A DNA stretch of 64,000 nt. Origin: Acanthosepion esculentum. Taxonomy: Eukaryota; Mollusca; Cephalopoda; Sepiida; Sepiidae. Numbering within the stretch: the first letter of the stretch is position 1; every line of letters starts with the position of its first letter. Made by a program: the position numbers and the translations under genes. The notes under the pieces were generated by a model, which saw nothing but the letters and a program-made list of their open reading frames with translations, ran no database searches and was not told the origin of the DNA. This document shows positions 10,126-19,602 of the stretch, piece by piece. The stretch is taken from contig OZ038498.1 of NCBI GenBank assembly GCA_964036315.1, forward strand, positions 11,288,468 to 11,352,467, read 5' to 3'.

Positions 10126-10168
10126 AGCACAACTCTGAGTTTCATGCGCAGGGCAATCGTCAGGTGCT
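10126..10168 (-). ncRNA. Hammerhead ribozyme-like motif (minus strand)
   Basis: On the minus strand, 5' to 3': stem I strand AGCAC (10168-10164); core CTGACGA (10163-10157); 13-nt stem-loop II TTGCCCTGCGCAT, in which TGC pairs with GCA; core GAAA (10143-10140); short stem III (ACT/AGT around CAG); cleavage triplet GUU; then GTGCT (10130-10126), which pairs fully with AGCAC. All invariant core positions are present. Weak points are a U-U opposition at the base of stem II and GUU instead of GUC. The same core and stem II occur in MITE-A. It is probably the end of a retroelement that abuts (TTA)n. Confidence 0.6.
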
Positions 10169-10555
10169 GCTAAATATGATGGCTGTTGGCTCATTAATTG
10201 GTTATGGCCATTTTTAACAGATTAAACTTTTTTGCATGTTAGAATCACATATGCATAATTCAAGTGTTATGTAACTTGCACATCACTGCAAAGTAATGAA
10301 CTGTTAATCAAGAAACAAGCCAAAGCAATATATTTGGCTCAACCATACTCAAGAGCATTATATTAGAGTTACCTTCTCATTATCCTATTGCAACCAAGCA
10401 AAACCTACAAGAGAGTAGGGGTTGAATTTGAAGTTTTCTTCTCTTTAGATGAATTTCTTTTACCATGGATCAGGTACTCCATCTACTCAATCATTTTTTA
10501 AAGATATATCCTCTAAAACCGCTACTTTCCTAAGACAAAAAGTATAATGTGCAAA
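10169..10555. other. Unassigned stretch
   Basis: AT-rich, no open frame, no recognised repeat. Confidence 0.5.
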
Positions 10556-10982
10556 TATATATATATATATATATATCATCGACTCTCCTGTCGAATTCGA
10601 TGTATGAGGGTCAAGCAGATCAATTCCTAGAAACTGAGAGCCCGACGCCGACACATGAGATTTGATTATAGTGGTGAAAGTTTCGTGCAGGACCACCCAC
10701 ACTTTTTGAAGGGACGAATACAGAGACCTGGTGCACTGAGTGCCACAAGGTCCCCAAACGACCCTCCGCAGGTTTTGAATTCAGAGTTGTCCTTCTCCTA
10801 GACCAGTTGCCATCCAAGGCTATAGAACCCAGTCTGTCCTGCTATTTACCCATAGTTGGAGGGAGAAGAAGAGGATTCATACCTTTCCCAAGTAAGTAAA
10901 TGTAATGGATTCGACTGGAATTCGAACTCGGCTCTCTGATTCCTCAGTCCAAGCTGTTATCCATTACTCCACCTTGCCTCCT

Positions 10983-10983
<1 letters not shown>
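10556..10983 (-). mobile_element. tRNA-derived SINE type 1, copy 3 (full length), with (TA)n at its 3' end
   Basis: (TA)n at 10556-10576 is followed by the reverse complement of the SINE (10577-10983): tail CTCCTGTCGAATTCGATG, body TGCACTGAGTGCCACAAGGT and GACCAGTTGCCATCCAAGGC, B-box region GGAATTCGAACTCGGCTCTC near 10918, and 5' end ACCTTGCCTCCTCAT. It keeps the GTTCGAATTCC-type B box. The 5' end runs straight into (TA)n at 10984. Confidence 0.8.

Positions 10984-11014
<31 letters not shown>
10984..11014. repeat. (TA)n microsatellite
   Basis: About 30 bp of TA between the SINE 5' end and foldback C. Confidence 0.9.
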
Positions 11015-11023
<9 letters not shown>

Positions 11024-11315
11024 TTTATCATATAGACAAAACCATTTTACTCACTACAAAGTTGCAACTTTGTTTCAGTGCATTTCAACTGCACTTTGAT
11101 GGGTGGGAACTGAAAATGGTTGCCATTTTCGGTTCTCACTCATCAAAGTGCACTAAAATGAAGTTGCATCTTTGTAGTGAGTAAAATGGTTTTGTCTATA
11201 TGATAAAATTATAATAAATAAATAATTATCGTTCTACTATCAGTATCGAGCCCTCATTTGGATTAATGCTGTGAACATTGGAATTTATATATTACTTTCG
11301 TTCTCATCGCATTGG

Positions 11316-11320
<5 letters not shown>
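11015..11320 (-). mobile_element. Foldback element C, copy 1
   Basis: A palindrome at 11015-11214 (ATATAGACAAAACCATTTTA mirrored by TAAAATGGTTTTGTCTATAT, centre near 11121) is followed by the shared C/D head in reverse orientation (11228-11320). The second copy is at 50856. No coding potential. Confidence 0.7.

Positions 11321-11366
<46 letters not shown>
11321..11366. repeat. (TA)n microsatellite
   Basis: About 46 bp of TA lying between two oppositely oriented C/D heads. Confidence 0.95.
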
Positions 11367-11368
<2 letters not shown>

Positions 11369-11560
11369 AGAGAACGAATTGAATATGAATTCAAATGTTC
11401 ACAATATTAATTTAAAATAAGGCTTAATACAATAGTAGAGCTATAATTCTTCATTATAAAGTATTACATTTGAACTAATGTAAACTGCTACAGCAATGCA
11501 TCCATGTTTCGATGCTTATCATAGCATCTCATCAGGTGTTAGTAAGTGAAGGTTATTACA
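11367..11560 (+). mobile_element. C/D-type foldback head with D-like body
   Basis: Carries AGAACGAATTGAATATGAA, then AATGTTCACAATATTAATTT and GCTTAATACAATAGTAGAGC, parallel to the head at 5584 and the inverted head at 11228. The body GATGCTTATCATAGCATCTC, CATCAGGTGTTAG follows element D. Confidence 0.55.
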
Positions 11561-11649
11561 AATTTTTATATTTACTTACTAACAATCTCTTTTCCTGTGA
11601 AAAAAGTAAATAAGGAAAGCAAGAAAGACACAAGATATAGTTACCTCTA

Positions 11650-12040
11650 AAAGCAAAATCCAAATATGTGAGTTTACTGTTTTTATTTTGTTTTTGTTTT
11701 TAAATGTACCGATAAGCTATAGTTTTAAATAAGTCCCCCCCACCTTCCACTTAGGACACAATCTTTTCCCTGTGAGCAGGTTTTCGTAGCACCGCCCACG
11801 CGACGCCAGCGTATCCGACTCTAAGAAAGAATACTCTGACTTTAGAATTTCAGTTTTTCTGTTTCTGACCAGTCCTGTATATATCGTCTCTTCATCTAAC
11901 TTAAATCTAATATAAATATGTCTCCATTAACCATGTCCTGAAGAAGGTCTACTTGACCGAAACGTCTGACGTCGACAGAATAACAAAAACAAAAACAAAA
12001 TAAAAACAGTAAACTCACATATTCGGATTTTGCTTTGTCT
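11650..12040 (+). mobile_element. Foldback element with hammerhead-like motif
   Basis: The left arm 11652-11707 (AGCAAAATCCAAATATGTGA, GTTTACTGTTTTTATTTTG) is mirrored at 11982-12038. The 275-bp interior holds a C-run near 11736, a GC-richer patch near 11795, and the hairpin motif CTGAAGAAGGTC...GACCGAAACG at 11938-11964. Confidence 0.7.
11934..11977 (+). ncRNA. Hammerhead-like motif with a one-base insertion
   Basis: Stem I TGTC (11934-11937) pairs with GACA (11974-11977). Core CTGAAGA is 11938-11944. One extra A (11945) precedes stem II GGTC/GACC (11946-11958, loop TACTT). Core GAAA is 11959-11962. Stem III ACG/CGT has loop TCTGA, and the cleavage triplet is GUC (11971-11973). All three stems form, but the extra A between core and stem II departs from the consensus and may reduce or abolish cleavage. 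The same extra A occurs in the related motifs at 20479, 23251, 23655 and 31674. Confidence 0.45.
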
Positions 12041-12087
12041 TTTCCACATTTTCATCATACCGTCGGATCTACATCCACACATTTGCT

Positions 12088-12094
<7 letters not shown>

Positions 12095-12140
<46 letters not shown>

Positions 12141-12172
12141 GGAGAGAGGGAGGGAAAGAAAGAGAGAGATAG
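12095..12172. repeat. (TA)n followed by (GA)n
   Basis: TA at about 12092-12120, then GAGAG with GGGA and AAAG interruptions to 12172. Confidence 0.95.
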
Positions 12173-12256
12173 AGTAAGTGGGTTGACATTGAATAGTGTG
12201 CATTTGTAGGCATTGCTAGCCAAATTCATATTTGATCGAAATATTCATACTTTTCT

Positions 12257-12258
12257 TA

Positions 12259-12308
<50 letters not shown>

Positions 12309-12347
12309 CCATAAAACACACATACACACACACACACACACAACCAT

Positions 12348-12388
<41 letters not shown>

Positions 12389-12412
12389 CCATAAAACACA
12401 CATACACACATG
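12257..12412. repeat. Compound (CA)n array with CATAAAACA spacers
   Basis: Four CA blocks are separated by near-identical AACCATAAAACACACATACA units at about 12307, 12341 and 12387, a small higher-order structure. Confidence 0.9.
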
Positions 12413-13134
12413 CATAAAACATACATAAAACCACATACGTAAGAGTAAATGTATGTATTTTTCCTCAGTTTTGTTCACAAATGTCTCTTTTTATCATTTC
12501 AGCAAACAAAATTGAATCAAGTTTCCAGAAAACATTTCTGTTCTTGAATGAATATTTGCAGTTTTGGAAAAAAAAAAAAGTTGTACATTTTCAGACATGC
12601 TTTTTAGGCAAAATGCTTTGAAGAGAAAGGGAAAAAAAGAAGAAAGAAGGAAGGTAAGAAGAAAGATGAGATGGAAAAAGCAGGAGAGTGGCCAAGTTGA
12701 AGGTTGCATTGCAGAATTATAGGTCAAGGTTATTATTGAGGGTCGCAGGAGCAAGCAGCTTTTGGGGGGTCTCCTTTAACCAGGCATGAGACCCTTACCC
12801 ACACAGAGAAATGGAGAAATGAGGAGGAAGAGGGAGGCAAGCAGACAAAGTGACTTACTACGGAAAGGAATCATTTCTTGAATTGCTCCACCATGAACTT
12901 GAAATAAATGAATAAAAAAACAAACAATTTCATTTAAACAAAAACAAAAAAGAAAACAACAAAACAAAACAAAAAAAATACAATAACAGCAACAACAAAA
13001 AAACAAGAAGCAACAAAAAACATCTGAAAAAGATTTTCAAAAATGAAAAATTTTTTCTTAGGGAAACAAAAAAAGAAATATTTTGAAAGAACAGCAGAAA
13101 AAGAAGCTATAATATAATATATATAAAAGAAGTC

Positions 13135-13135
<1 letters not shown>
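12413..13135. other. Unassigned, partly simple-sequence DNA
   Basis: A-rich and AAG-rich on the plus strand (12560-12680) and AAC/AAAAC-rich at 12940-13020. Open frames on the minus strand are Phe/Cys-rich readings of these tracts. No gene recognised. Confidence 0.5.
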
Positions 13136-13170
<35 letters not shown>

Positions 13171-13180
13171 TAATAATAAT
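13136..13180. repeat. (TAA)n microsatellite
   Basis: About 13 TAA units with one AAAAAA interruption. Confidence 0.95.
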
Positions 13181-13339
13181 GATGGTGACGATAAATGATC
13201 TGGTGTTATACAAGACATGGCTCTTCATGGCTTCTGCTCTTAATTAACTAGAGATGTTAACATTACATGTTTTATCTTTGGTGATATGATCGTCTACAGT
13301 AAATATCTCATTTGGTACACTCGGATTTGATTGTTATAG

Positions 13340-13545
13340 TGGATTGAGGCTCGGATTGAGGAATCGGAGAGCTGAGTCTGAATTCTATTCGAGTTCATTA
13401 CTTTTGCTTATGTGCTAATACCCTTAGGAAAGGTACGAATCCATTTCTTCTCCCCCAGCCATAGGTAAAATAGCAGGACAGACTGTGTCCTATAGGCATG
13501 GCTAGCAACCAGTCTATGAGAAAGAAACTCTGAATTCAAACTGGA
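13340..13545 (+). mobile_element. SINE type 1, 3'-truncated fragment
   Basis: Carries GGATTGAGGAATCGGAGAGC, a diverged B box (near 13375), AGCAGGACAGACTGTGTCCT and GGCTAGCAACCAGTCTATGA, then stops after CTCTGAATTCAAACTGGA. The remaining body and tail are absent. Confidence 0.65.
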
Positions 13546-14169
13546 TTGCCCTATCTAAAAAGTGTGTATACATGTGCCTGTGACTGCTTGTGAATCCAAA
13601 TTCCCATTGAAAGTGCAACTATGGATTTGCACGTCTAAATGAATACAACCTCTGCTACACTTGGTTGGCTTTCATTTGGATACAGCGGGTTCATTTGACA
13701 GAGCTAGCTCAATCAACCAGGTAAATATCACAAGAGGTACAAGTAGGCATTTATGCGTCAGTTGCTTGACCATGACAGGTTGGGCATATCCCTTAGGAGC
13801 CAGTATGCTGTGCATCTCTCTTCATGAGTAGGAGTAGAGGTGGACATCATAGCTAAGCATCGAGAGGTAAAACGACATGGGAGTTATATTGAGATGCTTG
13901 GGAACACCTTCAATTGGGGACTGTTTGTGCAGATGGGGGTCATCTGACTTGAAAGTATTTCTAATTGGGCCCCACCTCTAAGGTCATTCACTAGCTTTAT
14001 CAAAACCTCTCACCATATTGTGCAAGTGAAGCATCTACTTGCTATGCCCTCATCAGACTGGACAACCTGATACTGCATATTGGACTTAACATATTTGTCG
14101 ACATCACATCTTCAACAACCTGTTCGCCCATTCAACAACCAGTTCGCCCATTCAACAATGGTAATATTA
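13546..14169. other. Unassigned, less AT-rich stretch
   Basis: About 600 bp of balanced composition without an open frame above 60 codons. Near its end is a short direct repeat, CAACAACC-GTTCGCCCATT twice at 14114-14152. It could be an old LINE body or intergenic DNA; I cannot tell. Confidence 0.4.
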
Positions 14170-14420
14170 ATAAATTTTAAAAATAATTTTTCTTAACCAC
14201 TTGTGTGTGAGAGATTCTCTTTTTTTGTCACACTTTCTAGGGCATGTATTATTTACAATACTCGGACTGTTATCCTCATCTTCATTGCCATACTCACAAC
14301 ATTTCGGCCATTGTACGCTCTGGCCTTCTTCAGGTGATTGGAAATTCAAACTGAACGCTTTATTTTGTCCACTGGGTGGGGGTGGGGGGTAGACTGTTCT
14401 AGTTCCACATGCCATGCCTC
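14170..14420 (-). mobile_element. Foldback element K, copy 1 (one arm)
   Basis: Reverse orientation: ACTCGGACTGTTATCCTCAT near 14260, ACAACATTTCGGCCATTGTA and TCTGGCCTTCTTCAGGTGAT near 14297-14340, then GTAGACTGTTCTAGTTCCAC near 14389. These match the K arms at 23160-23390 and 31560-31700. The opposite arm is missing. A G-run (GGTGGGGGTGGGGGG) interrupts it. Confidence 0.65.
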
Positions 14421-14499
14421 TTCCAGATGTCTCAGGTTTTCTTGAGCATTTTTATTTAATCTGTTTCCAACTTGATAGTCCACTACTACCCATACATGT

Positions 14500-14750
14500 C
14501 AGTCAGTTATGCGCCATGCATGATACATGATTAGGCAATCATGTCTCTTTCAATACATGACTGGCGAGGCAGATTTTTTTTCCTGTAGTAGGTTGCCATT
14601 TCTTTCTGTGATAGACCAGTTGCCATCCAGTGCTATAGAAGCTGGTCTGTCCTGCTATTTACTCATAGCTAGTGGTGGGGGGAAGAAGAGGATTCATACC
14701 TTTCCCAAGGGTATTAGCACGTAAGTGAATGTAATGGATTTGACTGGAAA
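14500..14750 (-). mobile_element. SINE type 2, headless copy a
   Basis: The type-1 SINE body (AGACCAGTTGCCATCCAGTG, CTGTCCTGCTATTTACTCAT, GAATGTAATGGATTTGACTG) is joined to a different tail. That tail is GTTGCCATTTCTTTCTG followed by a degenerate ATACATGA hairpin and CAGTCAGTTATGCGCC. It stops at GACTGGAA, exactly at the B-box border, so the tRNA head is missing. Confidence 0.65.
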
Positions 14751-14755
14751 GTTAC

Positions 14756-15010
14756 TCAGTCAGTTATCTGCCATGCGTGATACACGCTTAGGTGATCATG
14801 TATCTTTTGATACATGACTGATTAGGCAGATTTTTTTCTTGCAGTAGGTTGCCATTTCTTTCTGCAGTAGACCAGCTGTCATCTAAGGCTATAGAATCCA
14901 GTCTGTCCTGCTATTTACCCATAGCTGGGGGGGGGAGAAGATGAGGATTCATACCTTTCCCTAGGGTATTAGCACGTAAGTGAATGTAATGGATTTGATT
15001 GGAATTTGAA
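14756..15010 (-). mobile_element. SINE type 2, headless copy b
   Basis: Second, tandem copy of the same headless element: CAGTCAGTTATCTGCCATGC, the hairpin segment near 14795-14820, GTTGCCATTTCTTTCTGCAG, then the body to GATTGGAATTTGAAG. It starts 5 bp after copy a ends. A nine-G run is at 14927-14935. Confidence 0.65.
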
Positions 15011-15099
15011 GATGGAATCAATATGGATTAAAATCAACTTGGCTATAGGAACTGCCGGAAGGAAGTCCAGATGTCCAATTGTCTAAAGGGTCTTCAGTC

Positions 15100-15292
15100 C
15101 TGGTTTGAAGTATTGTTGTTCTTCTCCTCGACTGATTGCCAACCAAGGCTAGCCATATCTTTTTTGCTTTTCTATTTTTTATATAGCTGTCAAGGGAGAG
15201 AAACTCACGCTTTGCTAAGTGAGCGCAAACTAAGCTAGAAATTGAATTTGGTTTGCTAATTCCTTTTTTCTACGGCATTAACTGTCAGACCT
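15100..15292 (-). mobile_element. Diverged SINE fragment
   Basis: GTTCTTCTCCTCGACTGATT, GCCAACCAAGGCTAG and the later AAGGGAGAGAAACTCACGC parallel the type-1 SINE body in reverse orientation. GAAATTGAATTTGGTTTGC near 15238 sits at the B-box position. More diverged than the other copies. Confidence 0.4.
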
Positions 15293-15302
15293 TTTACACC
15301 GT

Positions 15303-15585
15303 ATTGATGATGATGATGATGGCGACGATGATGACGACGACGGCGACGATGATGATGATGATGATGACGATGATGATGATGACGATGATGACGATGATGA
15401 TGATGACGATGATGATGACGATGATGATGACGATGATGATGATGATGACGATGATGATGACGGCGACGATGATGATGATGATGACGACGATGATGATGAT
15501 GATGACGATGATGATGATGATGATGATGACGATATTGATGATGATGACGACGACGACGATGATGATGATGATGATGATGATGATA
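15303..15585. repeat. (GAT/GAC)n trinucleotide array
   Basis: About 94 trinucleotides in register. Nearly all changes are GAT to GAC, with a few GGC and one ATT. One plus frame therefore reads poly-Asp, one poly-Met/Thr, and the third is full of stops. The Met/Thr and Ile/Val frames run beyond the array only a little and show no domain, so I treat it as a microsatellite. Confidence 0.9.
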
Positions 15586-16576
15586 GAGAAGCGTTTACAT
15601 TGCTTAAATTGTTTCATATTTTGGGATAAAAGCAAAAACTGAAAAAGAAAACGAAAGAAGAAAATAAAGCAGGAATGTGAGCCATTCTTGTCCTTTTACC
15701 TGACAAATGACTACGTCGGGTGTTTGTCTTTGTGATCTCTGTTTTTCTATGTTTGCAATGTGAATGCTGAAAATAATCGAGGCTGAAATACGAATTGTAG
15801 AATTGCTGAAAAATGTTGTCGGAATCTGTTTGCAAAAAAATTAAATTATTGCGTGCTCTGCAGTTTGATTATAAAACGATGTTTAAACGAAAATAAAAGA
15901 TAAACAAAAACGATCAACAAGCAGTATCAATTATTAGGTTACACTGTCAACTGATGAGACCCCTTTCACCAATGTAAGAATTCTTATTAATATCTTTTTT
16001 CCTTTATAAAAACGTTTTACTAATTCATTTTCCCATCTTTTTGTAACTATTTCTACAGAAAGTAGACCCCATTTTATTTCTACCCTAACACAATTCTCCC
16101 CACCCCGACCTTGAAACATCAGAACCAATACTTAATCTTTTTCAATCTCTTAGCCTAGAGAGAGAGAGTAACATTCCAAAAAACATATTGATTTGGATGC
16201 TGACACAAAACCCACCTGTAGCAATTGTGTCCCTTTGGTGTCGATTTACTGTTCGAAAATAAATAAAATAAAATAAAGAAACATTTTTAATTGATCGTAA
16301 AATATTTCCTCTAATTTTAAACCCAGAGGAAAATATTAAAGCTTCGTTATCAGTTCCTTCTGAGTTCTAGATTCTTGGATTTATCATAATAGAAGATCTT
16401 TTGGGATCAAAGTTTTTGTTGGAGACTTGAAGGCTGTGTAAACTTCAGTTTAAGTATTTCATTGGAGTGTGAAGAGAAATGAGAGAAAATTGTTTCATTC
16501 ACTGAGTTTTCTTCAGGAAATAAGAGTAATACACAAATATATTCATATACACACAGAGAAACACAGAGCCCTAAAG

Positions 16577-16577
<1 letters not shown>
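15586..16577. other. Unassigned stretch
   Basis: AT-rich with no credible gene. Contains a TAGAGAGAGAGAG tract near 16155 and a (AAATAAAATA) run near 16259. Confidence 0.5.

Positions 16578-16650
<73 letters not shown>
16578..16650. repeat. (CA)n microsatellite
   Basis: About 36 CA units, uninterrupted. Confidence 0.95.
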
Positions 16651-16654
16651 TTTC

Positions 16655-16751
16655 AAAAGCACTAAAATACAATATATCCTACTACTTGGGTTTCAACCAC
16701 AAGGTCTCCTCAGGCAAGTTGAATGATTCATTTATATCATATATTGTACAT

Positions 16752-16754
<3 letters not shown>
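16655..16754 (-). repeat. Retroelement-tail fragment with CTGAGGA...GAAAC hairpin
   Basis: On the minus strand CTGAGGAGACCTTGTGGTTG is followed by AAACCC. CTGAGGA, a 4-bp stem (GACC/GGTT) and GAAA occur in the hammerhead order, but no stem III or stem I partner with a cleavable triplet is visible. Lies between (CA)n and (TA)n. Confidence 0.35.

Positions 16755-16786
<32 letters not shown>
16755..16786. repeat. (TA)n microsatellite
   Basis: About 30 bp of TA. Confidence 0.9.
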
Positions 16787-16787
<1 letters not shown>

Positions 16788-16912
16788 AAATATGTTGTGT
16801 TGAATGTCAAAGACAACATAGTCCTGCATATTTTCTTTTGAATTTTCTCATATTTTCTAATGAGACTTTTTATTTGAAAATTATATCGAAATAAAAGAAA
16901 AGTTGCTGCCAA

Positions 16913-16918
<6 letters not shown>
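16787..16918. mobile_element. PLE N-terminal fragment, rearranged
   Basis: The minus strand reads RKYEKIQKKICRTMLSLTFN, then TTYL into (TA)n, resembling the PLE N-terminal pattern (EK..KK...VVFNE.CLK). The plus-strand right end TTGCTGCCAAATTACACACA matches the LLPKYT-coding end seen at 61751 and 49591, now in the opposite orientation. The piece is therefore an internally deleted foldback of one PLE segment. Confidence 0.45.
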
Positions 16919-16971
<53 letters not shown>

Positions 16972-16990
16972 GTAAATATATTAGTGGTCA

Positions 16991-17033
<43 letters not shown>
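16919..17033. repeat. (CA)n, (TA)n, (TA)n tracts
   Basis: CA at 16914-16948, TA at 16949-16971, a 20-bp spacer containing ATTAGTGGTCAGTATA (as near 8897), then TA at 16993-17033. Confidence 0.9.
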
Positions 17034-17037
<4 letters not shown>

Positions 17038-17262
17038 AAGAAATAAGAAATATAGTTTTAAGGTGTGCTATATTTATGGGATAAAGTGCTCAATATCAGA
17101 GATAGAGCATATGTAAATGCAAATATAAAAGTGAACATTGAAGTCAACATTCAGAGGCGACAGGCGCAATCATCAGGTCAGCCTGATGATTGCACCTAAC
17201 ATGAAACAGCCTGTCTCCTCTGAGTGTTGACTTCAATGTTCACTTTTATATTTATATTTATG
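17034..17262. mobile_element. Foldback element MITE-A, copy 4 (most complete outer flank)
   Basis: Left flank GAAGAAATAAGAAATATAG, then TGTGCTATATTTATGGGATA and TAAAGTGCTCAATATCAGAG, then the palindromic arms (ACATTGAAGTCAACATTCAG / CTGAGTGTTGACTTCAATG). CTGATGA with GAAA is kept in the right arm near 17185-17205. The left end abuts (TA)n at the GAAGAAA end. Confidence 0.8.
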
Positions 17263-17282
17263 TATATATATATATATATATA

Positions 17283-17459
17283 AATTTCCAAGAGGATAGA
17301 ATCCAGGTAGAACTCAATGTCCAGGACAGAGTAAGAATATAATATAAAAGGCTCAAACATTAATATTCCATGGTTATAATTTATTACATTGGAATTGTAA
17401 TCACGATCCCATTCATCAGACTTACAAATTCACATTTAGTGTTTGAGCCTTTTATATTC

Positions 17460-17460
<1 letters not shown>
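17283..17460. mobile_element. Foldback element G, copy 2 (truncated)
   Basis: Repeats 8930-9070: TTTCCAAGAGGATAGAATC, GGCTCAAACATTAATATTCC, TTATTACATTGGAATTGTAA. It keeps only about 30 bp of the right arm (TTTAGTGTTTGAGCCTTTTA). (TA)n on both sides. Confidence 0.75.

Positions 17461-17462
<2 letters not shown>

Positions 17463-17527
<65 letters not shown>
17463..17527. repeat. (TA)n microsatellite
   Basis: About 64 bp of TA. Confidence 0.95.
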
Positions 17528-17531
<4 letters not shown>

Positions 17532-17695
17532 ACATGTTTCATTGAATAATAGAGATATATATCTATTTATTTTTATAACGATCCTTTCCAGTTCTCTCAT
17601 CAGTTTCTTGATGTTAAGATAAAATTCTTCATGGAAGGTGCTGTAGTTATTCCCTATCCAGGTACATTCTACCTCCCCCAAGATCACCCTCAGAA
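17528..17695 (-). mobile_element. PLE N-terminal coding fragment
   Basis: The minus strand reads NYSTFHEEFYLNIKKLMREL, ERIVIKINRYISLLFNETCL, then enters (TA)n. The FNETCL motif and upstream Lys/Arg-rich helix match the fragments at 49450 and 61709. Confidence 0.5.
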
Positions 17696-17779
17696 TGAAT
17701 TACAAAGATAAACTTATTGTAACTGTGATCGCTGTGATGGTGATTTTTAAAATACACGTTTGAATGCGTTCTGTTATAA

Positions 17780-18190
17780 TTATTTTAAATTTATCCATTT
17801 TAGCAATGGAATTTTTTGCTAAAAACATCCCAATATAAGGGAGCGGACCAAAAATTGGTAGAAATGCAAAATAACATAAAATGTTTGTTAAATGCACTTC
17901 AACACGTTGCTGCTATATTTGTAATAAAATTTGTTGAGTGTTGCTTGGTTGCTTTTGATATAGAAGGTCTCAAGAATTTGAAGTTTTTGTTTATTATATT
18001 CATGGTGCCGTATATTGGCATTGTCAACAAGTAATTTTTTTGTATTGTGAAGGTGGACAGGAATGTGTTTAAATGTTTTGTGATAGAGCTTGTATCCAAC
18101 AAATGGAGTGTAAGACGTCTTGATAATGTTGTGGTTGTCAAGCCAACATATGTACTTACTTTTTTGTCAGAGATACAATCTCCCAAAAGA
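17780..18190 (-). mobile_element. PLE GIY-YIG endonuclease fragment 1
   Basis: The minus strand reads KKVSTYVGLTTTTLSRRLTL, HLLDTSSITKHLN and ends near SKATKQHSTNF. Y-V-G, then T-T-L-S-R-R-L and H, is the signature of the GIY-YIG nuclease at the C-terminus of Penelope-like retrotransposons, which nicks target DNA for priming. The C-terminal half has degraded (IQKNYLLTMPIYGTMN) and no RT is attached upstream within the fragment, so it is dead. A diverged tandem copy follows at 18545. Confidence 0.6.
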
Positions 18191-18544
18191 CATTTAAACT
18201 GATATACAATGTTGGGTTTTTTCCCAAAACACTAGTTGACGGAAAAGTGTTATTTCATACAATTAAGTTGGTCCTGTTAAATTTTGTATAGTATATATCA
18301 AAAGCAGCCAACCAAGACTGAACAAAATTTATTATGAGTATAGCAGCAATGTTTTAAAATGCATTTGAGTTGACTAACAGTTAACAGCATTTTGCAATTT
18401 ACCATTTCTGGTTATGGCGCTTGTTTACAAAATATTGCAACCACAACAGTTAAATTTAAAATAATTATAGCGGAATGTGTTCACATGTGTTTACAAAGTC
18501 ACTGTCATAATGATTACAGCTAAATTAAGTTTGTCTTCGCAATT
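18191..18544. other. Unassigned stretch between two PLE fragments
   Basis: Contains GTTTACAAAATATTGCAACC and similar low-complexity text. No frame is open. Confidence 0.4.
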
Positions 18545-18905
18545 CACCTGCAAAACAAGCATTTCAATATAAGGGTGATGAGTGGAAATTGGTAGAAATG
18601 TAAAATGGCATTAAATGTTATATGCACTTTAATATGTTGTTGCTATATTTGTAAGAAATTTTGTTGAGAGTCAGTTAGTTGCTTTTGATATAGAGGGCTT
18701 CGAGGATTTAAAGTTTTTGCTTGTTATATTCATGGTGTAGTATATTGGTTTTGTCAACAAGTATTTTCCTGTATTCTTGAAGTTGGAAAGGAATGTGTTT
18801 TTAGATATTGGGCAATAGGACATGTGTCTGACAAATGGCGTGTAAGATGTCTTGATGTTGTGGTCATCTAACCAACATATGTACTTATTTTTTGTCAGAA
18901 AAAAA
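18545..18905 (-). mobile_element. PLE GIY-YIG endonuclease fragment 2 (diverged)
   Basis: Same DNA order as 17780-18190 (GGAAATTGGTAGAAATGTAA, TTGCTTTTGATATAGAGGGC, CCAACATATGTACTTATTTT). The minus strand reads KNKYICWLDDHNIKTSY, then KYLLTKPIYYTMN. The LSRRLTLH block is lost. Either a duplication with fragment 1 or an independent old insertion. Confidence 0.5.
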
Positions 18906-19060
18906 TATATATACATAACTATACACATGTATATATTTATAATCATACATATAAATAAAGATGTTTATAAACACACACTCATATGTGTTAATTGATGCAT
19001 ACATGTACACGTACATTAAAACATCCATTTATATATTTTACGTCTATTTATACAAAAGCA

Positions 19061-19064
<4 letters not shown>

Positions 19065-19126
<62 letters not shown>
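19065..19126. repeat. (TA)n microsatellite
   Basis: About 60 bp of TA, ending at the SINE 3' end. Confidence 0.95.
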
Positions 19127-19130
<4 letters not shown>

Positions 19131-19543
19131 ATGGACTCTCCCGTCGAACTCGACGTATGAGGGCCAGACAGATCAATTCCCAGAAACTGAAAGCCGGACA
19201 GCCACACAAGAATTGATTATAGTGGTGAAGGCTTTGTGCAGGGCCATCCACACTTTTTGGAGGAACGAATACAGGGACCTGGTGCAACGAATGCCACAAG
19301 GTCCCCAAACGACCCTCTGCAGGTTTTCAATTCAGAGTTGTCCTTCTCCTAGACCAGTTGCCATCCAAGGCTATAGAACCCAGTCTGTCCTGCTATTTAC
19401 CCATAGTTGGAGGGAGAAGAAGAGGATTCACACCTTTCCCAAGGGTGTTAGCACGTAAGTGAATGTAATGGATTCGACTGGAATTCGAACTCGGCTCTCT
19501 GATTCCTCAATCCAAGCCGTTATCCATTACTCCACCGTGCCTC

Positions 19544-19548
<5 letters not shown>
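19127..19548 (-). mobile_element. tRNA-derived SINE type 1, copy 4 (full length, best preserved)
   Basis: Reverse orientation: tail GGACTCTCCCGTCGAACTCG (19132-19151), body GAGGAACGAATACAGGGACC, GACCAGTTGCCATCCAAGGC, B-box region GACTGGAATTCGAACTCGGC (near 19476), 5' end CCGTTATCCATTACTCCACC, GTGCCTCCTCAT. In sense the head reads like a tRNA with A box TGGAGTAATGGATAACGGC and B box GAGTTCGAATTCC. Both ends abut (TA)n. Confidence 0.85.

Positions 19549-19598
<50 letters not shown>
19549..19598. repeat. (TA)n microsatellite
   Basis: About 50 bp of TA from the SINE 5' end to the next foldback. Confidence 0.95.

Positions 19599-19602
<4 letters not shown>

Noticed and set aside
15253..15642. 129-residue Met/Thr-rich frame
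   Set aside because: It is the ATG/ACG reading of the (GAT/GAC)n array.
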